A DNA stretch of 64,000 bases from NCBI RefSeq assembly GCF_012562965.1, contig NZ_CP046228.1:126325-190324 (forward strand), read 5' to 3'. This DNA is from Enterobacteriaceae endosymbiont of Plateumaris rustica (GTDB taxonomy: Bacteria; Pseudomonadota; Gammaproteobacteria; Enterobacterales; Enterobacteriaceae). Below, in pieces: positions 31,732 to 42,029 of this stretch. The position numbers were made by a program, and so were the translations under genes. The notes under the pieces were generated by a model. The model saw only the letters and a list, made by a program, of their open reading frames with translations, was not told where the DNA came from and did not search any database. Within the stretch, counting starts at the first letter, position 1. Each line of letters starts with the position of its first letter.

Positions 31732-33648
31732 TTATTTTTTATTATCCTTTACTTCTTCAAATTCAGCATCTACAACATTATTATTTTTATTTTTAGGTTT
31801 ATTATTATTCATATTATTTGTTTTATATTGGTTATTACTTTCCATTATATTTGAAATTTTACTAGATACTTTAAGTAATAATTGCATTTTTTTTTGTATA
31901 TCATTTTTATCTTCTTTTTTTAATGATATATTAAGTTCATTTATTGCATTTGTAATAAGAGATTTATCTTCTTTAGTAATTTTATTATCAACTTCCATCA
32001 TTTTTTTCTTTGTATTATGAATAAGTTGATCAGATTCATTACGTATCTTAATTAATTCCTCAAATTTAAGATCAGATTCAGCATTAAATTCTGCATCTTT
32101 TATCATTTTTTCTACTTCTCTATCATTTAAACCTGATGATGCTTTTATTATGATTTTTTGTTCTTTACCACTTTTTTTATCTTTTGCAGAAACATGTAAA
32201 ATGCCATCTGCATCTATATCAAAAGTAACTTCTATTTGTGGAATACCACGAGGTGCAGGAGCAATACCATCTAAATTAAATTGTCCTAAAGATTTATTAT
32301 CATTTGCTCTTTTGCGTTCTCCTTGAACTACATGAATAGTAACAGCAGATTGATTATCTTCAGCTGTTGAAAAAATTTGGCTATGTTTTGTAGGAATAGT
32401 AGTATTTTTATTAATTAAAGGAGTCATAATACCTCCTATAGTTTCTATTCCTAATGATAATGGAGTAACATCTAATAATAATACATCTTTTACATCACCT
32501 GCTAATACTCCACCTTGAACCGCAGCTCCAATTGCAACAGCTTCATCAGGATTAACATCTTTTCTAGGTTTTTTTCCAAAAAATTCAGTAACTTTTTTTT
32601 GTACCATAGGCATTCTTGTTTGACCACCTACTAAAATTACATCATTAATATCAGAAATAGATAATTGAGCATCTTTTAAAGCCATTTTTAATGGATCTAT
32701 TGATTTATTAATTAAATCTTCAACTAAAGATTCTAATTTAGCTCTTGTTACCTTAATATTTAAATGTTTAGGACCTGAAGAATCTGCAGTAATATATGGT
32801 AAATTTACATCTGTTTGTTGTGTTGATGATAATTCAATTTTTGCTTTTTCTGCAGTTTCTTTTAAGCGTTGCATTGCTAATGGATCATTAGTTAAATCAA
32901 TTCCTTGATCTTTTTTAAATTCTGATACTAAATAATTAATTAAACGACTATCAAAATCTTCTCCACCTAAATGAGTATCACCATTTGTTGCTAATACTTC
33001 AAAAGTTTTTTCTCCATCAACTTCATCTATCTCAATAATAGAAATATCAAATGTACCACCACCTAAATCATAAACGGCTATAGTGTGATTTCCTTTGCCT
33101 TTATCTAATCCATAAGCTAAAGCTGCAGCTGTTGGTTCATTAATAATACGTTTTACTTCTAATCCAGCTATACGGCCTGCATCTTTTGTAGCTTGTCTTT
33201 GAGCATCATTAAAATAAGCAGGTACCGTAATTACAGCTTCGTTAACCGAAGTACCTAAAAAATCTTCTGCAGTCTTTTTCATTTTTTTTAATACTTCAGC
33301 AGAAATTTGTGGAGGTGCTATTTTTTTTCCCTTAACATATAACCATGCATCACCATTATTTGATTCTACAATTTTATAAGGCATAATTTTTATATCACGT
33401 TGTACTTCTTCATCTTGAAAACGACGTCCAATAAGTCTTTTAATTGCAAAAAGAGTATTTTGTGGATTAGTAATAGCTTGACGTTTAGCTGGTTGACCTA
33501 CTAAAATCTCACCATCTTTAGTATAAGCAATAATAGAAGGAGTAGTTCTATCACCTTCTGCATTTTCTAATACACGAGCTTTTTTTCCATCTATTATAGC
33601 AACACAAGAATTAGTTGTACCTAAATCAATACCAATTATTTTACTCAT
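31732..33648 (-). CDS. dnaK: Chaperone protein DnaK (Hsp70)
   Basis: 638 residues, the same as E. coli. Phosphate-binding [13 protein letters not shown] at the start, connecting motifs [14 protein letters not shown] near residue 195 and [13 protein letters not shown] near residue 340, linker [13 protein letters not shown] near residue 390, and the substrate domain with its helical lid. The C-terminus ends [14 protein letters not shown], keeping the conserved EEV tail. Base composition is visibly less A/T-biased than its neighbours, as expected for a strongly expressed, constrained gene. A sigma-32-type promoter lies about 105 bases upstream. Confidence 0.98.
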   Translation of the reverse strand: MSKIIGIDLGTTNSCVAIIDGKKARVLENAEGDRTTPSIIAYTKDGEILVGQPAKRQAITNPQNTLFAIKRLIGRRFQDEEVQRDIKIMPYKIVESNNGDAWLYVKGKKIAPPQISAEVLKKMKKTAEDFLGTSVNEAVITVPAYFNDAQRQATKDAGRIAGLEVKRIINEPTAAALAYGLDKGKGNHTIAVYDLGGGTFDISIIEIDEVDGEKTFEVLATNGDTHLGGEDFDSRLINYLVSEFKKDQGIDLTNDPLAMQRLKETAEKAKIELSSTQQTDVNLPYITADSSGPKHLNIKVTRAKLESLVEDLINKSIDPLKMALKDAQLSISDINDVILVGGQTRMPMVQKKVTEFFGKKPRKDVNPDEAVAIGAAVQGGVLAGDVKDVLLLDVTPLSLGIETIGGIMTPLINKNTTIPTKHSQIFSTAEDNQSAVTIHVVQGERKRANDNKSLGQFNLDGIAPAPRGIPQIEVTFDIDADGILHVSAKDKKSGKEQKIIIKASSGLNDREVEKMIKDAEFNAESDLKFEELIKIRNESDQLIHNTKKKMMEVDNKITKEDKSLITNAINELNISLKKEDKNDIQKKMQLLLKVSSKISNIMESNNQYKTNNMNNNKPKNKNNNVVDAEFEEVKDNKK

Positions 33649-33739
33649 TTTAACAATACTCTCCTATAAATTATTATTTATTTATATAAATAATTTAATA
33701 AACTAAATATTAGAATACTAATATTTTAAAAATCATAGT

Positions 33740-33782
33740 CCTTGATGAAAAGAAAATGGGGACTCATCTCAAAGCATCAAGG
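33740..33782. repeat. Inverted repeat enclosing the dnaK promoter
   Basis: Perfect 8-base arms CCTTGATG (33740-33747) and CATCAAGG (33775-33782), 27 bases apart. One arm is the -35 element of the dnaK promoter; the other falls at its predicted transcription start. On the opposite strand the first arm has no CCCCAT partner, so it is not a second sigma-32 promoter as it stands. Confidence 0.7.
33752..33782 (-). promoter_or_regulatory. Sigma-32 heat-shock promoter of dnaK
   Basis: On the minus strand CCTTGATG (33782-33775) is followed by exactly 13 bases and then CCCCATTTTC (33761-33752). This matches the sigma-32 consensus (-35 CTTGAA-like, -10 CCCCAT) and has the same hexamers and spacer length as the main E. 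coli dnaK promoter as I know it. Predicted start is near 33745, leaving a leader of about 100 bases. It implies that RpoH-type heat-shock control was maintained; rpoH itself is not in this window. Confidence 0.85.
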
Positions 33783-33962
33783 TCTAAATGTAAAATTTTT
33801 TTAAAAATTTTATATTTTGTTAAAATTAAATATCATTTGTATTGTATAATATTATTAATAATATTATTTAAATGTATTATTGTATATTTTTAATATTATA
33901 TATATTAACAATTTTATATTATATGTGTAATATAATATATTTAATTTATTTAGAGAACAATA

Positions 33963-35468
33963 ATGGAATATTTAATAGAAAAAATAAATTTATCAAAAAA
34001 ATATAAATCAGATTGTATAGTTATTGGAATTTTTGAAAAATATCAGTTATCTTATATTGCAGATATTTTAAATAAAATATCTGATAATTATATATTAAAA
34101 ATTTTAAAAAATAATAATTTTAAAGGAAAAATTAATCAAATAATAATGTTATATGAAGTACCTAATATTTTAATAAAAAAAATATTAATTATTGGTTGTG
34201 GTATGAAAGAAAAATTTAATAGAGAAAAAAACAAAATTATTATTAAAAAAGTAATAAATCAAATTAAAGCAATTAATATAAAAGATGTTTTTTGGTGTTT
34301 AACAGATTTAATAATTAAAAATATTAATATATATTGGAATATAAGAGATACAATAAAAATCATTGAAGAAAATATTTATACTTTTGATAAATTTAAAAAA
34401 ATTAAAAAATATACATTGTCTATTATAAAATTTAATATAAATAATAATAATATTCAAAAATCTCAAAAAGCAATTATACATGCTAAAGCAATTAATATTG
34501 GAATGATAAAAACTAAAAATCTTGCAAATTTACCTCCTAATATATGTAATCCTGAATATTTATCTTTAAAAACATATAAATTATCTAAAAAATATAAAAA
34601 AAATATTTCAGTAAAAATTATTGATGAAACAGAAATGAAAAATTTAGGTATGAATGCTTACTTAGCTGTAGGTAATGGTTCTAAAAATAAATCAATAATG
34701 TCTGTTATTAAATATGATAATTTATTTGATCATAGTCAACCTATAATTTTAATAGGTAAAGGTTTGACTTTTGATTCAGGAGGAATATCTTTAAAACCAA
34801 GTTTAAATATGGATGAAATGAAATATGATATGTGTGGTGCAGCATGCATATATGGAGTAATAAATTTTATATCTAAATTAAAATTACCTCTTAAAATTAT
34901 AGGTATTATTGCAGCATGTGAAAATATGCCTGATAGTAATTCATTTCGCCCTGGTGATATTATTAAAACAATGTCAGGAAAAACAGTTGAAGTAATAAAT
35001 ACTGATGCAGAAGGAAGATTAGTTTTATGTGATGTATTAACATATATAAACCAATTTAATCCTTCAATAGTCATTGATATTGCAACATTGACAGGAGCTT
35101 GTGTTGTAGCATTAGGAAATAATATCAGTGGATTTATGTCTAATAATTTAGATTTATCAAAAAATATAATAAAAGCGTCATTAGATGTAGATGATAGAGT
35201 TTGGGAATTACCTATTAATGATAAAAATTATTATAATGAATTAAAATCAGATATTGCTGATATAAGAAATACTGGAAATTCTAATGCTGGTGGAGCTATT
35301 ACAGCTGCATGTTTTTTATCTAAATTTACTAAAAAATATAAATGGGCTCATATAGATATTGCAGGTACAGCATGGAACTACAATGAAAATAATAAAGCTT
35401 TTGCTTCTGGTAGACCTGTTAATATGTTATGTCAATTTTTATTAAATTATTCAAATTATAATAATTAA
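33963..35468 (+). CDS. pepA: Leucyl aminopeptidase PepA
   Basis: Cytosolic two-metal aminopeptidase of family M17; in E. coli it also helps XerCD recombination at cer and carAB repression. 501 residues, E. coli 503. The divergent N-terminal domain is followed by the catalytic domain with IGKGLTFDSGGISLKP near residue 265 and the family signature NTDAEGRLVLCD near residue 345, including the metal-binding Asp and Glu. First gene of a pepA-valS-argI-ridA series in enteric order; holC is missing between pepA and valS. Confidence 0.95.
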   Translation: MEYLIEKINLSKKYKSDCIVIGIFEKYQLSYIADILNKISDNYILKILKNNNFKGKINQIIMLYEVPNILIKKILIIGCGMKEKFNREKNKIIIKKVINQIKAINIKDVFWCLTDLIIKNINIYWNIRDTIKIIEENIYTFDKFKKIKKYTLSIIKFNINNNNIQKSQKAIIHAKAINIGMIKTKNLANLPPNICNPEYLSLKTYKLSKKYKKNISVKIIDETEMKNLGMNAYLAVGNGSKNKSIMSVIKYDNLFDHSQPIILIGKGLTFDSGGISLKPSLNMDEMKYDMCGAACIYGVINFISKLKLPLKIIGIIAACENMPDSNSFRPGDIIKTMSGKTVEVINTDAEGRLVLCDVLTYINQFNPSIVIDIATLTGACVVALGNNISGFMSNNLDLSKNIIKASLDVDDRVWELPINDKNYYNELKSDIADIRNTGNSNAGGAITAACFLSKFTKKYKWAHIDIAGTAWNYNENNKAFASGRPVNMLCQFLLNYSNYNN

Positions 35469-35507
35469 TATTATAAATAATTTTATATAATAGGATATCA
35501 TTTAACA

Positions 35508-38360
35508 ATGGATAAAATATATAATCCTAAAGAATTTGAAAAAAAAATTTATTGTTATTGGGAAAATAATAGATATTTTAAATATTTAATAGATAAATCA
35601 AAAAAAAATTTTTCTATTATGGTTCCACCTCCTAATATTACTGGTTCTTTACATATGGGACATGCATTACAATATATTTTAATTGATATAATAATACGTT
35701 ATCAACGTATGTTAGGAAAAAATGTTTTATGTCAAGTGGGTACTGATCATGCCGGTATTGCTACTCAAAGTATGATAGAACAAAAATTTTTTATAAAAAA
35801 TAATAAAATTAAATATAAATATGATAAAAAAAAATTTTTAAATGAAGTTTGGAAATGGAAAAAAAAATATTGTAATATAATATTTAATCAAATGCGTAGA
35901 TTAGGTTTGTCTGCCGATTGGGATCGTAAAAGATTTACAATGGACCATCATTTTTCTGAATCTGTAAAAATTATTTTTATATCTCTTTATGAAGAAGGAT
36001 TAATATATAAAAAAAAAAGATTAACACATTGGGATTTAAAACTTAATACTGCAATATCTGATTTAGAAGTAGAACACAAAGAATTTAATACCTATGTTTG
36101 CAACATTCGTTATAAATTAGAAAATAATATAAAAACATTAGATGGTAAAAAATATTTGGTCATATCTACTACCAGACCAGAAACGTTATTAGCTGATACA
36201 GCTATAGCTGTTAATCCATTAGATAAACGTTATTCTAATTTAATAGGAAAGTTTGCAATAGTACCATTAATTAATAGAAAAATACCTATTATTGGAGATA
36301 ATCATGCAAATATAAATAAAGGTACTGGATGTGTAAAAATAAGTCCAGCACATGATTTTGATGATTATCAAGTAGCTTTAAGAAATAATTTACCTTTAAT
36401 TAACATATTTAATAAATATGGTAATATTTTAAAAAAATGTCAAGTATTTGATATTAATGGTAAAAAAATAACAATATATTCTAATAATATACCTGACATA
36501 TTTCATGATTTACATTATATAACAGCAAGAAAAATTATTATTAATATGATTAAAAAAAGTAAATTACTTGAATTATATAAACAAAAATTAATATTAATAC
36601 CATATAGTTCTCGTAGTAATACTATAATTCAACCTATATTAACTAGTCAATGGTATTTAAATATTAAAAAACTAGCTACAATAGCAATAAATGCAGTTAA
36701 AAATAAACAGATTAAATTTTTTCCTCAAAATTATGAAAATATGTTTTATTCTTGGATGGAAAATATTCAAGATTGGTGTATATCTCGTCAATTATGGTGG
36801 GGTCATAAAATACCAATATGGTATGATATTAACAAAAAAATTTATGTAGGTAAAAATGAAAAAGAAATACGTATAAAATATAATTTAAAAACAAATTTTG
36901 CTATAAAACAAGATAAAAATGTATTAGATACTTGGTTTTCATCTAGTTTATGGACTTTTATTACTTTAGATTGGCCAAATTATACACAAGAATTTTATAT
37001 GTTTCATCCAACTAATGTTATTGTTAGTGGTTTTGATATCATATTTTTTTGGATATCTAGAATGATTATGATGACAATGCATTTTGTAAAAAATAAAGAT
37101 AATACTCCACAAATTCCATTTAAAAATGTTTTAATGACTGGATTAATTAGAGATGAAAAGGGAGAAAAGATGTCAAAATCAAAAGGAAATGTTATTGATC
37201 CAATTGATATTATTGATGGTATTTCATTTTCTAAGCTATTAAAAAAAAGAGTCAATAATATAACGGAAAAAAAATATATAGAATTAATTAAAAATTATAC
37301 AAAAAAACAATTTCCTAATGGTAGTAAAAGTTATGGAACAGATTCTTTAAGATTTACATTAGCTGCATTATCTTCTACTGGTAGAGATATATACTGGGAT
37401 ACATCTCGTTTAGATGGTTATCATAATTTTTGTAATAAACTTTGGAATGCTAGTATTTTTATTTTAAAAAATATAAAATTTAAGTCAATTTATAATAAAG
37501 AAAAATTATCTATTATTGATAAATGGATTATTAGTGAATATAATGTAGTAATAAAATCATATTCAAATTCATTAAATAAATATCGTTTTGATCAAGCTAG
37601 TAATATTTTATATAATTTTATATGGAATAAATTCTGTGATTGGTATTTAGAATATGCAAAAATAATTTTTAAAAATAAAAACCAAATTAAATGTATAAAT
37701 ACATATTTTACTCTATATAATATTTTTGAATCATTATTAAAACTTGCTCATCCTATTATTCCTTTTATAACTGAAATAATATGGCAAAAAATAAAAAAAA
37801 ATCAAAAAAAATATAAAAATAGTATTATGATACAATCTTTTCCAAAATTTTCTCAAAATAAAATAGATAATAAAGCTGTACAATTTTTTAATATTTTTAT
37901 TAAAATAATTACTATTATTCGTAAAATAAAAATTGAAATGTACATAAAAAGCAATCAAAAAATTAATCTTTATTTCAAAAGTAATAATGAAGAAATTTTT
38001 TTATTTTTTAAAAAAAATATAGATTTATTAAAAAATTTTTTAAAAATTGATCAAATTTTTTTTATATCACAAAAAGAATTGTTTCCTAAATTATCATTTA
38101 TAACAAAAATAGATGATATTAAACTGTCAATTCCTATAAATAATAATTTAATTAATAAAAAATATGTATTAGATAAAATTAATAAAGAATTAAAAAATAA
38201 TAAACAATCAATAAATTATTTAAATAAAATTATTAATAATAAAAATTTTTTTGAAAAAGCACCTAAAAATATTATTGAAAATAATATTAAAAAATTAAAA
38301 AAATATAAAAAAATAGAAGAAAAATTAATTAAAAAACAAAAATTAATTTTAACATTATAA
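35508..38360 (+). CDS. valS: Valyl-tRNA synthetase
   Basis: Class I synthetase, 950 residues against 951 in E. coli. Nucleotide-binding HIGH motif as GSLHMGHAL near residue 45, the editing domain with STTRPETLLADTAIAVNP, and the KMSKS loop EKMSKSKGNVIDP near residue 550. The C-terminal tRNA-binding coiled coil (about residues 870-945) is present but almost entirely Lys, Asn, Ile and Leu. Confidence 0.96.
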   Translation: MDKIYNPKEFEKKIYCYWENNRYFKYLIDKSKKNFSIMVPPPNITGSLHMGHALQYILIDIIIRYQRMLGKNVLCQVGTDHAGIATQSMIEQKFFIKNNKIKYKYDKKKFLNEVWKWKKKYCNIIFNQMRRLGLSADWDRKRFTMDHHFSESVKIIFISLYEEGLIYKKKRLTHWDLKLNTAISDLEVEHKEFNTYVCNIRYKLENNIKTLDGKKYLVISTTRPETLLADTAIAVNPLDKRYSNLIGKFAIVPLINRKIPIIGDNHANINKGTGCVKISPAHDFDDYQVALRNNLPLINIFNKYGNILKKCQVFDINGKKITIYSNNIPDIFHDLHYITARKIIINMIKKSKLLELYKQKLILIPYSSRSNTIIQPILTSQWYLNIKKLATIAINAVKNKQIKFFPQNYENMFYSWMENIQDWCISRQLWWGHKIPIWYDINKKIYVGKNEKEIRIKYNLKTNFAIKQDKNVLDTWFSSSLWTFITLDWPNYTQEFYMFHPTNVIVSGFDIIFFWISRMIMMTMHFVKNKDNTPQIPFKNVLMTGLIRDEKGEKMSKSKGNVIDPIDIIDGISFSKLLKKRVNNITEKKYIELIKNYTKKQFPNGSKSYGTDSLRFTLAALSSTGRDIYWDTSRLDGYHNFCNKLWNASIFILKNIKFKSIYNKEKLSIIDKWIISEYNVVIKSYSNSLNKYRFDQASNILYNFIWNKFCDWYLEYAKIIFKNKNQIKCINTYFTLYNIFESLLKLAHPIIPFITEIIWQKIKKNQKKYKNSIMIQSFPKFSQNKIDNKAVQFFNIFIKIITIIRKIKIEMYIKSNQKINLYFKSNNEEIFLFFKKNIDLLKNFLKIDQIFFISQKELFPKLSFITKIDDIKLSIPINNNLINKKYVLDKINKELKNNKQSINYLNKIINNKNFFEKAPKNIIENNIKKLKKYKKIEEKLIKKQKLILTL

Positions 38361-38417
38361 TTTTTTAAAAAATAATTTTTATATATTAAAAATAAATTTT
38401 ATCTGTAGGTAATTATT

Positions 38418-39428
38418 ATGAATCAGTTTTATAAACGTCATTTTTTAAAGTTATCAGATTTTTCTAAAAAAGAAATTTATGAAATACTCGATATTTCTTC
38501 TAAACTTAAAAATGATAAAAAAAAAAATAAAGAAATTAAAAAATTAAATAATAAAAATATTGTTTTAATTTTTGAAAAAGAATCAACTAGAACAAGATGT
38601 TCTTTTGAAATAGCATGTTATGATCAAAATGCTAAAATAACTTATTTAAATAAATATAATAGTCATATAGGATATAAAGAATCTATTAAAGATACTGCTC
38701 GTATATTAGGTCAAATTTATGATGGAATCGTATTTCGAGGAAAAAATCAAAAAGATATAGAAATTTTATCACAATATGCAGGAATTCCTGTTTGGAATGC
38801 TTTGACAAAAAAATTTCATCCCATTCAAATATTAGCAGATTTATTAACAATTCAAGAATATTTAATAAATAAATCTTTAGATAAAATTTTATTATCATAT
38901 ATAGGAGATATAAATAATAATATTGCTAATAGTCTTATAGAAGCAGCTTTAATTATTGGATTTAATTTAAATTTAGTATCACCAAAAAAATTATGGCCTA
39001 AGTACAAATTTTTCAATAATTTATCATTAAATAAAAATAAAATTTATTTAACTGATAATATTGATGATGGAGTTAATAATGCTGATTTTATTTATACTGA
39101 TGTTTGGTTATCAATGGGAGAATCATCTAAAATATGGGAAAAAAGAATTCATGATTTACATATTTATCAAATAAATAAAGAATTATTATTAAAAACTAAA
39201 AATAAAAATATAAAAATTATGCATTGTTTACCATCATTACACTTATATCATCATTATAAAAAATATTTTAGTAACGAAATTATATCTAAATATAATTTAT
39301 TTAATGGATTAGAAATTACAGATGATATTTTTGAGTCTAAAAATAGTATTATTTTTAAACAATCGGAAAATAAACTCCATGTTATTAAAGCTATAATATT
39401 ATTAACTTTATTAAAAAGTAAATATTAA
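38418..39428 (+). CDS. argI: Ornithine carbamoyltransferase
   Basis: Forms citrulline from ornithine and carbamoyl phosphate in arginine synthesis. 336 residues, E. coli 334. Carbamoyl-phosphate loop FEKESTRTRCSFE near residue 52 is intact, also GDINNNIANS, TDVWLSMGE and the ornithine-site HCLPS near residue 273 (usually HCLPA). The usual HPTQ reads HPIQ. Symbol argI is chosen because in E. coli argI lies between valS and ridA; other genomes call the same gene argF. pyrB and pyrI, normally between it and ridA, are absent. Confidence 0.92.
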   Translation: MNQFYKRHFLKLSDFSKKEIYEILDISSKLKNDKKKNKEIKKLNNKNIVLIFEKESTRTRCSFEIACYDQNAKITYLNKYNSHIGYKESIKDTARILGQIYDGIVFRGKNQKDIEILSQYAGIPVWNALTKKFHPIQILADLLTIQEYLINKSLDKILLSYIGDINNNIANSLIEAALIIGFNLNLVSPKKLWPKYKFFNNLSLNKNKIYLTDNIDDGVNNADFIYTDVWLSMGESSKIWEKRIHDLHIYQINKELLLKTKNKNIKIMHCLPSLHLYHHYKKYFSNEIISKYNLFNGLEITDDIFESKNSIIFKQSENKLHVIKAIILLTLLKSKY

Positions 39429-39575
39429 ATTATATTTTTATAGATATAATAAATAATTATTTAATTATTTTTTAAATAAATAATAATTTATTCAAAACTA
39501 TAATAAAGTTATATTAATAATAACTTTATGAAATATTTATTTAAAATAATATAAATTTTTTAAAGGTTAATTTTT

Positions 39576-39965
39576 ATGAATAATATAATTTATACTAAAA
39601 GTGCTCCTATACCTATAGGACCATATGTACAAGGAATAATATTTAATAATATTATTATTACTTCAGGACAAATACCTATTAATCCTATAAGTAAAAAAAT
39701 TGAAAGTAATAATATAAAAAAACAAACTCTTCAAGTTTTAAATAATATTAAATATATTATCAATCAAGCAAATTGTCCTGTTAAAAATATAGTAAAAACT
39801 ACAATATTTTTAATAAATTTAGATGATTTTAATATTATTAATAATGTATATAAAAATTTTTTTATTGAAAATGATTCTTATTATCCTGCTAGAACTTGTA
39901 TAGAAGTATCTCGTTTACCCAAAAATGCAAAAATTGAAATAGAAGCTATAGCAATAAAATTATAA
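39576..39965 (+). CDS. ridA: Reactive intermediate/imine deaminase RidA
   Basis: Hydrolyses reactive 2-aminoacrylate and other enamines released by PLP enzymes, protecting branched-chain amino-acid and other PLP-dependent pathways. 129 residues, E. coli 128. Family blocks IGPYVQG near the start, TSGQIPINP, and the substrate-binding arginine in YYPARTCIEVSRLP near residue 105. A good AAAGG site precedes the ATG. Follows ornithine carbamoyltransferase in enteric order. Confidence 0.95.
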   Translation: MNNIIYTKSAPIPIGPYVQGIIFNNIIITSGQIPINPISKKIESNNIKKQTLQVLNNIKYIINQANCPVKNIVKTTIFLINLDDFNIINNVYKNFFIENDSYYPARTCIEVSRLPKNAKIEIEAIAIKL

Positions 39966-39993
39966 AATATTTTTTCTTAATAAAGGGTTTTAT

Positions 39994-41040
39994 ATGTTTT
40001 TTTTAATAAAATTAATATTTATTTTTTTTCTATTAAATATACAAATTAAATATTTACATGCAGATACTAATAATACAGTTATTTTTTATAATTGGACAGA
40101 ATATGTTCCTTCTGGTTTATTAGAAGAATTTACTAAAGAAACTGGAATTAAAGTTATTTATTCGACATATGAATCAAATGAAAGTATGTATACAAAGTTA
40201 AAAACTTACAAAAAAGAATCTTACGATTTAATTGTACCATCTACATATTTTATAGCTAAAATGAGAAATGAAGGAATGTTACAAAAAATTGATAAAAAAA
40301 AATTAACAAATTTTATTAATTTAGATCCTAAATTTTTAAATAAATCTTTTGATCCTAATAATGATTATTCAATTCCATATATATGGGGTGCTACAGTTAT
40401 TGCTATAAATAATAATGAAATAAATTTAAATCATATAAATAGTTGGAACGATTTATGGAATTCTAAATATAAAAATTCTATTTCATTAGTTAATGATGCT
40501 AGAGAAGTTTTTCAAATGGCACTTATGAAATTAGGATATTCAGGTAATGATACTAATTTAAATCATATTAAAGATGCATTTAAAGAATTAAAAAAATTAA
40601 TGCCTAATATTATTACATTTAATTCAGATAATCCTGGAATTCCTTTTATAGAAGGAGAAGCTCTTATAGGAATGATATGGAATGGATCTGCATATGCAGT
40701 TAAAAAATTAGGTATTCCTTTAAAAATTATTTGGCCTAAAGAAGGTGGAATTTTTTGGATGGATAGTTTTGCTATTCCTTCAAATGCAAAAAATGTAGAA
40801 GGAGCATTAAAATTAATTAATTTTTTATTACAAGCTAAAATATCAGCTCAAGTAGCACAAATAACTGGATATTCTACTCCTAATTTAGCAGCAAAAAAAT
40901 TATTACCTAAAAATATAATTAATGATAATACACTATATCCAAATGATAAAATAATTAAAAAAGGTGAATGGCAAAATGATATAGGAGATAATATTAATAA
41001 AGAATATGAAATTTATTTTCAAAAATTAAAAAATTTATAA
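39994..41040 (+). CDS. potD: Spermidine/putrescine-binding periplasmic protein PotD
   Basis: Periplasmic receptor of a polyamine ABC transporter. 348 residues, the E. coli PotD length. Residues 1-23 form a signal peptide (lysine, then a long Ile/Leu/Phe stretch ending LHA); the mature protein begins DTNNTVIFYNWTEYVP, the classic PotD start. Later ligand-site blocks LIVPSTYFIAKM, PYIWGATVIAIN and GMIWNGSAYAV are clear. AAAGGG lies shortly before the ATG. potA, potB and potC are not adjacent here, though E. coli has them in one operon. Confidence 0.9.
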   Translation: MFFLIKLIFIFFLLNIQIKYLHADTNNTVIFYNWTEYVPSGLLEEFTKETGIKVIYSTYESNESMYTKLKTYKKESYDLIVPSTYFIAKMRNEGMLQKIDKKKLTNFINLDPKFLNKSFDPNNDYSIPYIWGATVIAINNNEINLNHINSWNDLWNSKYKNSISLVNDAREVFQMALMKLGYSGNDTNLNHIKDAFKELKKLMPNIITFNSDNPGIPFIEGEALIGMIWNGSAYAVKKLGIPLKIIWPKEGGIFWMDSFAIPSNAKNVEGALKLINFLLQAKISAQVAQITGYSTPNLAAKKLLPKNIINDNTLYPNDKIIKKGEWQNDIGDNINKEYEIYFQKLKNL

Positions 41041-41065
41041 AAAATATCTAATTAAAAATAATTGT

Positions 41066-42010
41066 TTATTTAAGATAAATATTTTTACATTTTTCACTAC
41101 AACAATTAGAATATTTTTTTTTACATAAAGGACATTGAATAAATAATAAATGACAAAAATTATTTTTACAATTAGTATGAATATCATAAAAATTTTTACA
41201 TTGATAACAATGTGAGATAATATCTTTAGTAATTGATTCTCCCATTCTATTATCAAAAACAAAATTTTTTCCTTTAAATTTAATAGGTAAATTATTTTTT
41301 TTAGCATCATTAATATAACCAATAATACCACCTTTAATATGAAAAACATTTTTAATATTATTATATATTAACCAAGAAGTGGCTTTTTCACAACGAATAC
41401 CTCCAGTACAATATAAAATAATATTTTTATTTTGATATTTTTGTAAATTATATAATAACATTGACATTTGTTCTCGAAAATTATTTGATGATTCAAATAT
41501 AATAGCATTATTAAAATGACCTATTTCATATTCATAATAATTTCTTATATCAATAAGAATAGTATTATTACTATCAATCATTTTATTCACTTCATAAGCA
41601 TTTAGATATTTTCCAACAATTATAAAATTTAAAAAATCAAAATTTTTTATACCATCATTTAAAATATTTTTTTTATGTATAACTCTTAAAACCCAAAAAG
41701 CATTACTTTTATGTTCTATTGCTAAATTTATATATAAATTTTTTAATTTAGTACTTAATTTATATAAAAAAAATTTCATTATTTTATAAAAATAACAAGG
41801 AACACTAATTTGTGCATTTATTCCTTCATGAGAAACATATATTCTACCAAGAATATCTAAAGAATTAAATAAAATATAAATATTATTACGTAATAATAGT
41901 GGATCTTTTATAAAAAAATATTTATAAAAAGATAATACTTTTCTTTCTTCATTTTTTTTAAATATTCTTTTTCTTAATTTAGAATTAGATATTCTATTAC
42001 AAAAAAACAT
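41066..42010 (-). CDS. trhO: tRNA uridine(34) hydroxylase TrhO
   Basis: Rhodanese-family protein (former YceA/UPF0176) that hydroxylates wobble uridine on the way to cmo5U/mo5U. 314 residues, shorter than E. coli (350). An acylphosphatase-like N-terminal part with YVSHEGINAQISVP, then the rhodanese domain with active cysteine in ILYCTGGIRCEKATSW near residue 203, then a cysteine-rich tail (CYQCKNF, CPLCKKKYSNCC) likely to bind metal. The 3' end converges on potD with about 25 bases between. Confidence 0.9.
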   Translation of the reverse strand: MFFCNRISNSKLRKRIFKKNEERKVLSFYKYFFIKDPLLLRNNIYILFNSLDILGRIYVSHEGINAQISVPCYFYKIMKFFLYKLSTKLKNLYINLAIEHKSNAFWVLRVIHKKNILNDGIKNFDFLNFIIVGKYLNAYEVNKMIDSNNTILIDIRNYYEYEIGHFNNAIIFESSNNFREQMSMLLYNLQKYQNKNIILYCTGGIRCEKATSWLIYNNIKNVFHIKGGIIGYINDAKKNNLPIKFKGKNFVFDNRMGESITKDIISHCYQCKNFYDIHTNCKNNFCHLLFIQCPLCKKKYSNCCSEKCKNIYLK

Positions 42011-42029
42011 AATAAACCTTTAATAAAAT

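Larger units (their letters stand above)
33649..33962. other. Divergent regulatory region dnaK/pepA
   Basis: About 310 bases between divergent starts. It holds the dnaK heat-shock promoter and surrounding inverted repeat (33740-33782), a notable GC-richer island in otherwise A/T sequence. Toward pepA there is a TATAAT at 33845-33850 that may serve pepA; a 22-base all-A/T palindrome overlaps it at 33846-33867. No open frame or RNA gene is visible. Confidence 0.6.

Noticed and set aside
33846..33867. 22-base perfect palindrome upstream of pepA
   Set aside because: All A/T and overlapping a TATAAT string; no GC core to set it apart from background.
34736..35074. 112-codon open frame opposite pepA
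   Set aside because: Lies against the most conserved catalytic part of pepA; composition follows the sense strand.
41035..41349. 104-codon frame on the same strand as trhO, other phase
   Set aside because: Overlaps the conserved rhodanese and Cys-rich region of trhO; product is low complexity.
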